In this document: positions 61,134 through 64,000 of the stretch, in pieces
How the letters are laid out: every line of letters begins with the position of its first letter
How positions within the stretch are numbered: the first letter of the stretch is position 1
NCBI GenBank assembly: GCA_910579685.1
Contig: CAJTVN010000009.1
Span: 56,285 to 120,284, forward strand
DNA length: 64,000 bases
Direction of reading: 5' to 3'
Source: an uncultured Lachnospiraceae bacterium
GTDB taxonomy: Bacteria; Bacillota; Clostridia; Lachnospirales; Lachnospiraceae
Made by a program: the position numbers and the translations under genes
Notes under the pieces: model-generated
Told to the model about the DNA's origin: nothing
Databases searched by the model: none
The model's input: only the letters and a program-made list of their open reading frames with translations

Positions 61134-62122
61134 TTACCTTCCTCTCTTTCCTCTGTCCTTCCCGTCTTCACCGCCACGGTCACTGCGTCGATCACCAGAA
61201 CCACCAGAATCAGCCCCCAAAGCAGAAGCTGGATATTCGTGAACAGAATCCTCACAACCTCATTGCTCTGCGTATATCCAAGAAGCGCCTCTATCATTTC
61301 CGCATTTACCAGCTCGTGTCCCAAAAGCCACCAGGAAGCGCAGATACCGGAAAGCAGATCGCTGACAATGACCGTGATCATGACTCTCCTGGTGTACCTT
61401 CCATCCATCAGCTTTACGGCCTCCCCCGCAATGCCGGCAAGCCCGAAGAAAACAATGAGATACCAGGTTCCCCTTATGGCCTGCGGATGAAAGACCGGGT
61501 ACACTTCTCCATTTTCCGTGACGGCGCAGAAGATCTGCGGACAGCACAGAAGCACCAGGACAAAGACTACGGATATCACGATCCCGAAAATCGACTCTCC
61601 TTTGGAGATCCGATCCCTCTTCTCAGGCACAGGGGGCAGATTGTCCAGCCCCGTACTGCCATCGAGAGGAATCTCTTTGTGATAAAAAAAGGCAAACAGG
61701 GCCGTGACAAACGCAAATGCCGCAACGGCTGCGGAAAACAACATCCCGATCCATTTGAATACCTCAAGGAACCAGTAATTCTCTCTTTCCCCTGCTATCA
61801 CGGAGAGGGCAAACGCCAGCGTCGTCCCGATCAGGGCGCATATCGTTACGATTCTCAGCACATACAGATACGTGGCATAATAGGGCGGCCCGATCAGGCA
61901 TTTCTTCCCCTCGCCGCTGTACTGGTCATAGAGCTCTGCGGGTGTTCCAAGCTCCGTGAGCACCACCCGCACATCCTTTTCCGTGGGTAGCACCTGGCCG
62001 CATCTCTCTTCCAGCATATCCGCAATCAGGGTGTTCAGCTCCTTCGCCACATCCTCCCTGGATTTGCGGGGCAGGCGCTTTGTCACCGCATAAACATATC
62101 TTCTTATCAACTCGCTATCCAT
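61130..62122 (-). CDS. HAAS-domain membrane protein
   Basis: 330 residues. The N-terminal cytoplasmic helical domain (RRYVYAVTKRLPRKSREDVA, then TELGTPAELYDQY) is the HAAS type found in partners of PadR regulators. The rest holds six or so membrane segments. Probably senses or transmits envelope state to the PadR protein. Start at 62122 by GGAGG spacing; overlaps padR by 8 nt. Confidence 0.82.
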   Translation of the reverse strand: MDSELIRRYVYAVTKRLPRKSREDVAKELNTLIADMLEERCGQVLPTEKDVRVVLTELGTPAELYDQYSGEGKKCLIGPPYYATYLYVLRIVTICALIGTTLAFALSVIAGERENYWFLEVFKWIGMLFSAAVAAFAFVTALFAFFYHKEIPLDGSTGLDNLPPVPEKRDRISKGESIFGIVISVVFVLVLLCCPQIFCAVTENGEVYPVFHPQAIRGTWYLIVFFGLAGIAGEAVKLMDGRYTRRVMITVIVSDLLSGICASWWLLGHELVNAEMIEALLGYTQSNEVVRILFTNIQLLLWGLILVVLVIDAVTVAVKTGRTEEREEGK

Positions 62123-62468
62123 TCGAATCCTCCTCTCCGTTCTCAAGCAGACTGTCCACCTTCCCGGAAAATGCCGTCCAGTTCTCTCTTGCCCTTTTCA
62201 GCACGATCCTCCCGTCCTCCGTGATGGAATAATATTTTCTCGGCTTCGCCTCCCCGGTGTCCCACTCGCTCTTTAAAAGGCCCTGGGATTCCAGCCTCCG
62301 CATCAGCGGATACAGCGTGTTCGCTTCTATGGGAATGTCGTGCTCCTTGAGCTCTTTCACCAGATTGTATCCATATTTGGGCTTCTGCAGCTGGTTCAAA
62401 ACCAGAAGAATGAGCGTTCCCCGCCGCAGCTCCAGGATCAGCCCCGATATGATCTCATCATGATCCAT
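62115..62468 (-). CDS. PadR-family transcriptional regulator
   Basis: 117 residues, winged helix (ELRRGTLILLVLNQLQKPKY and ANTLYPLMRRLESQGLLKSE) with a short C-terminal dimer helix. Its promoter carries two perfect 13-nt palindromes, so it probably represses its own unit. Co-transcribed with the HAAS gene. Confidence 0.92.
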   Translation of the reverse strand: MDHDEIISGLILELRRGTLILLVLNQLQKPKYGYNLVKELKEHDIPIEANTLYPLMRRLESQGLLKSEWDTGEAKPRKYYSITEDGRIVLKRARENWTAFSGKVDSLLENGEEDSNG

Positions 62469-62510
62469 GCATTCACCTCTCCTTTATCTATGCTTATGCA
62501 CATCAGTGTT

Positions 62511-62545
62511 GTATTAATAATACTGTGTGTCACACATTATGTCAA
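62511..62545 (-). promoter_or_regulatory. padR promoter with tandem palindromes
   Basis: Minus strand TTGACA (62540-62545), 17-nt spacer, TATTAT (62517-62522). Two adjoining perfect 13-nt palindromes: TGTGTGACACACA (62524-62536) in the spacer and GTATTATTAATAC (62511-62523) over the -10. Confidence 0.8.
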
Positions 62546-62603
62546 GAGAAAAATATGCGAGAAATATTTTTATGAGGCAGTTTATCCACCTGATGTAAAA
62601 TGC

Positions 62604-62655
62604 GAAAAGAGAACCTCCCGCCACAGAATCCCCGTGTGCGGAAGGTTCTCTTTTC
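62604..62655 (-). terminator. Long hairpin after the membrane-protein gene
   Basis: GAAAAGAGAACCTCCCGC (62604-62621) pairs with GCGGAAGGTTCTCTTTTC (62638-62655) with one mismatch. The minus-strand product ends in CTCTTTTC, so this is a good terminator for the gene at 62687. Confidence 0.85.
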
Positions 62656-62686
62656 TCTTTGACGCCGCAAAGCTGATGACCGTGTT

Positions 62687-63772
62687 TTACTGCGGCATAT
62701 CCTGCCCGGATGCGTTGTGATAGCGGAGATTCAAAAAGCCCTGGTAATCCTTATTAAACAGGCTCAAAAGCTCGTCGGTGTAGCCCACCACAGCCGTCGG
62801 TATATTCTCGTACATATACTGCAGGACCTCGCCGGCCTTCTCCTCGCCCGGCACATTGATGCGGCGGGCTTTCTTCTCATTGAGCAGGTAGACCAGAATC
62901 TCATACGTGGTTCCCGTCTTGATCCCGTTGGTCCTGTGCGTGGTACTCTGCTGATAAGCCCACACGATCTTGTCATTGACGATCACACGGGTCCGGCGTC
63001 CTGTCATATAGAAGATAAGCCTGCGCCCGATACGCAGATTGTCTTTTTGGATCATGACTCTGGCGCCTGCGTATTCCGCCTCCAGCTCCATCTCGCTCAT
63101 TCCAAGAGTCGCAGCCTCTTTTTGGAACGCCTTCACATCCCCTCCCGAAAGGGCGTAGAGCAGAATAATCACGCCAAACACAATCAGGGCGATGCCGATG
63201 CCAAAAATCACATAGGCGGAAGTCGCAGCTCCGCCCGTCAGGGCGCCGACACTGATGTAATAGGGCAGCGTGTACTCGTCAATCTCCTCGTCCGTCCAGT
63301 CGGATTCCTGAAAATATTCCCTGAAATACTGATATTCCTCGGATGACATCTTATTGACCGCACCGGTAAAATGGATCGTGTCCGACATCTCATAATTGTA
63401 GGTGGCTTCCGCCATCCGGTCCATCTGTCCGCCGTAGGACGCAGGCACCTTGATTCCCATGTATTTGTAATCCTCGCTGTCGTCATCCCCGGTCCAGATC
63501 ACATAGTAAATATCCGTGGTTCTGGTGACGTTCGTCTTCGTGTTCTTGGAGTATTCCTCCATATATGCGCCAAAGTTCGCATTGATGGAAGCCTCAACAA
63601 TCAGATCACCGTTTATCTCATCCGGCAAAAGCGTCTCAAACTTTACGTGTCCTCGAAGCAGCGACCTTATGTTGGAAAATTCAGCCGCAAACAACACGCC
63701 CCCGGCAATCACAAAAAGAAGAACCAGCGGAATCGCCCTCATAATACTTTTTTTCTTCAGTTCAGCTAACAT
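62687..63772 (-). CDS. Membrane protein of unknown function (resembles DUF6709)
   Basis: 361 residues. One membrane helix near residue 12-32 and a second pair-like stretch near 175-205 (SAYVIFGIGIALIVFGVIIL) flank an extracytoplasmic domain of about 145 residues; the C-terminal 150 residues are cytoplasmic. Domain layout resembles DUF6709 proteins, which have no known function. The ATG at 63772 is preferred (GGGGGA 7 nt upstream) over that at 63814, which would start only about 20 nt after the expected transcript start. Confidence 0.65.
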   Translation of the reverse strand: MLAELKKKSIMRAIPLVLLFVIAGGVLFAAEFSNIRSLLRGHVKFETLLPDEINGDLIVEASINANFGAYMEEYSKNTKTNVTRTTDIYYVIWTGDDDSEDYKYMGIKVPASYGGQMDRMAEATYNYEMSDTIHFTGAVNKMSSEEYQYFREYFQESDWTDEEIDEYTLPYYISVGALTGGAATSAYVIFGIGIALIVFGVIILLYALSGGDVKAFQKEAATLGMSEMELEAEYAGARVMIQKDNLRIGRRLIFYMTGRRTRVIVNDKIVWAYQQSTTHRTNGIKTGTTYEILVYLLNEKKARRINVPGEEKAGEVLQYMYENIPTAVVGYTDELLSLFNKDYQGFLNLRYHNASGQDMPQ

Positions 63773-63841
63773 ACTTTCGTCCCCCGTATATCTATGATAT
63801 TTTTTGTTGCGCATGCAGGCACGCTCACCTGATTACGGCTC

Positions 63842-63870
63842 ATTATATCATAGATCAGGACGACTGACAA
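63842..63870 (-). promoter_or_regulatory. Promoter of the membrane-protein gene
   Basis: Minus strand TTGTCA (63865-63870), 17-nt spacer, TATAAT (63842-63847). Confidence 0.8.
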
Positions 63871-63931
63871 TTTACTATTTTTTCCGGATATTCCGCGGGA
63901 GTTTGACAGTTGAATAATCCAAAAAGTACTC

Positions 63932-63958
63932 GCAGGTCGCACAAAACCTGCTTTTTTT
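63932..63958. terminator. Terminator-like hairpin near the window end
   Basis: GCAGGT-N8-ACCTGC followed by seven T on the plus strand; A-rich sequence on the other side (AAAAAGTAC) gives it some use on the minus strand too. It probably ends a minus-strand gene beyond the window or stops antisense reading. Confidence 0.6.
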
Positions 63959-64000
63959 GTGTCAATTTATTTGTTTTTATATATGTTATTTTATGTTATT

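Noticed and set aside
1..64000. CRISPR arrays, tRNA or rRNA genes, insertion sequences, prophage
   Set aside because: No regularly spaced repeats, no cloverleaf-like segment I could recognise, no transposase or phage structural gene.

Overview
The window looks like a chromosomal segment of a Gram-positive anaerobe of the class Clostridia, most likely Lachnospiraceae. The reasons are the long S10-spc-alpha ribosomal gene run with adk, map, a KOW-domain gene and infA inside it; the zinc-type S14 and zinc-lid adenylate kinase; an L17 with a long internal insertion; the rplQ/ecfA/ecfT/truA/rplM/rpsI order; strong AGGAGG ribosome binding sites; and a flotillin/NfeD pair. I cannot name the genus. 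Most genes lie on the minus strand.

Layout: (1) 1-19.4 kb is a minus-strand carbohydrate locus. A two-permease ABC importer with a lipoprotein binding protein and a ROK repressor lead into a GH36/raffinose-synthase-like enzyme, an FGGY kinase, a ROK kinase, a metallo-beta-lactamase-fold hydrolase, a GH13_18 sucrose-phosphorylase-like enzyme, a large FAD oxidoreductase, two GH38 alpha-mannosidases and a broken Asp/Glu racemase gene. The set looks like import and intracellular breakdown of an alpha-linked oligosaccharide or glycoside, with mannose and possibly glucose or galactose as parts; the true substrate is unknown. (2) 19.5-22.4 kb is a small accessory patch: a Y-family polymerase gene with an internal deletion and a stop codon, behind a promoter with two LexA-like boxes, an SRAP protein, and an AT-rich zeta-type toxin-antitoxin pair. 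(3) 22.4-45.3 kb holds rplM-rpsI, truA, the ECF transporter core (ecfA1-ecfA2-ecfT), and the ribosomal super-operon from rplQ back to rpsJ. A plus-strand M15 peptidase gene sits between rplQ and ecfA1. (4) 45.3-53.8 kb holds a DUF1015 gene, proB, an ASKHA-domain gene, an RNA methyltransferase, a DUF2752 gene, a Ktr/Trk potassium uptake pair and trpS. (5) 53.9-63.8 kb holds signalling and envelope genes: an OmpR-type two-component system, a Spo0B-like sensor kinase, nfeD-floA, a LytTR regulator, a PadR-HAAS unit with a coiled-coil protein, and a membrane protein of unknown function.

The features most worth a second look are the multi-enzyme sugar locus and its operator-like palindromes, the two divergent promoters at 27009-27060 that share one self-complementary -35 element, the nfeD-floA pair set inside a sensor/regulator gene set, the tandem 13-nt palindromes on the padR promoter, and the repeat-bearing gaps inside the ribosomal operon. 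No tRNA, rRNA, CRISPR array, intact insertion sequence or prophage was recognised.
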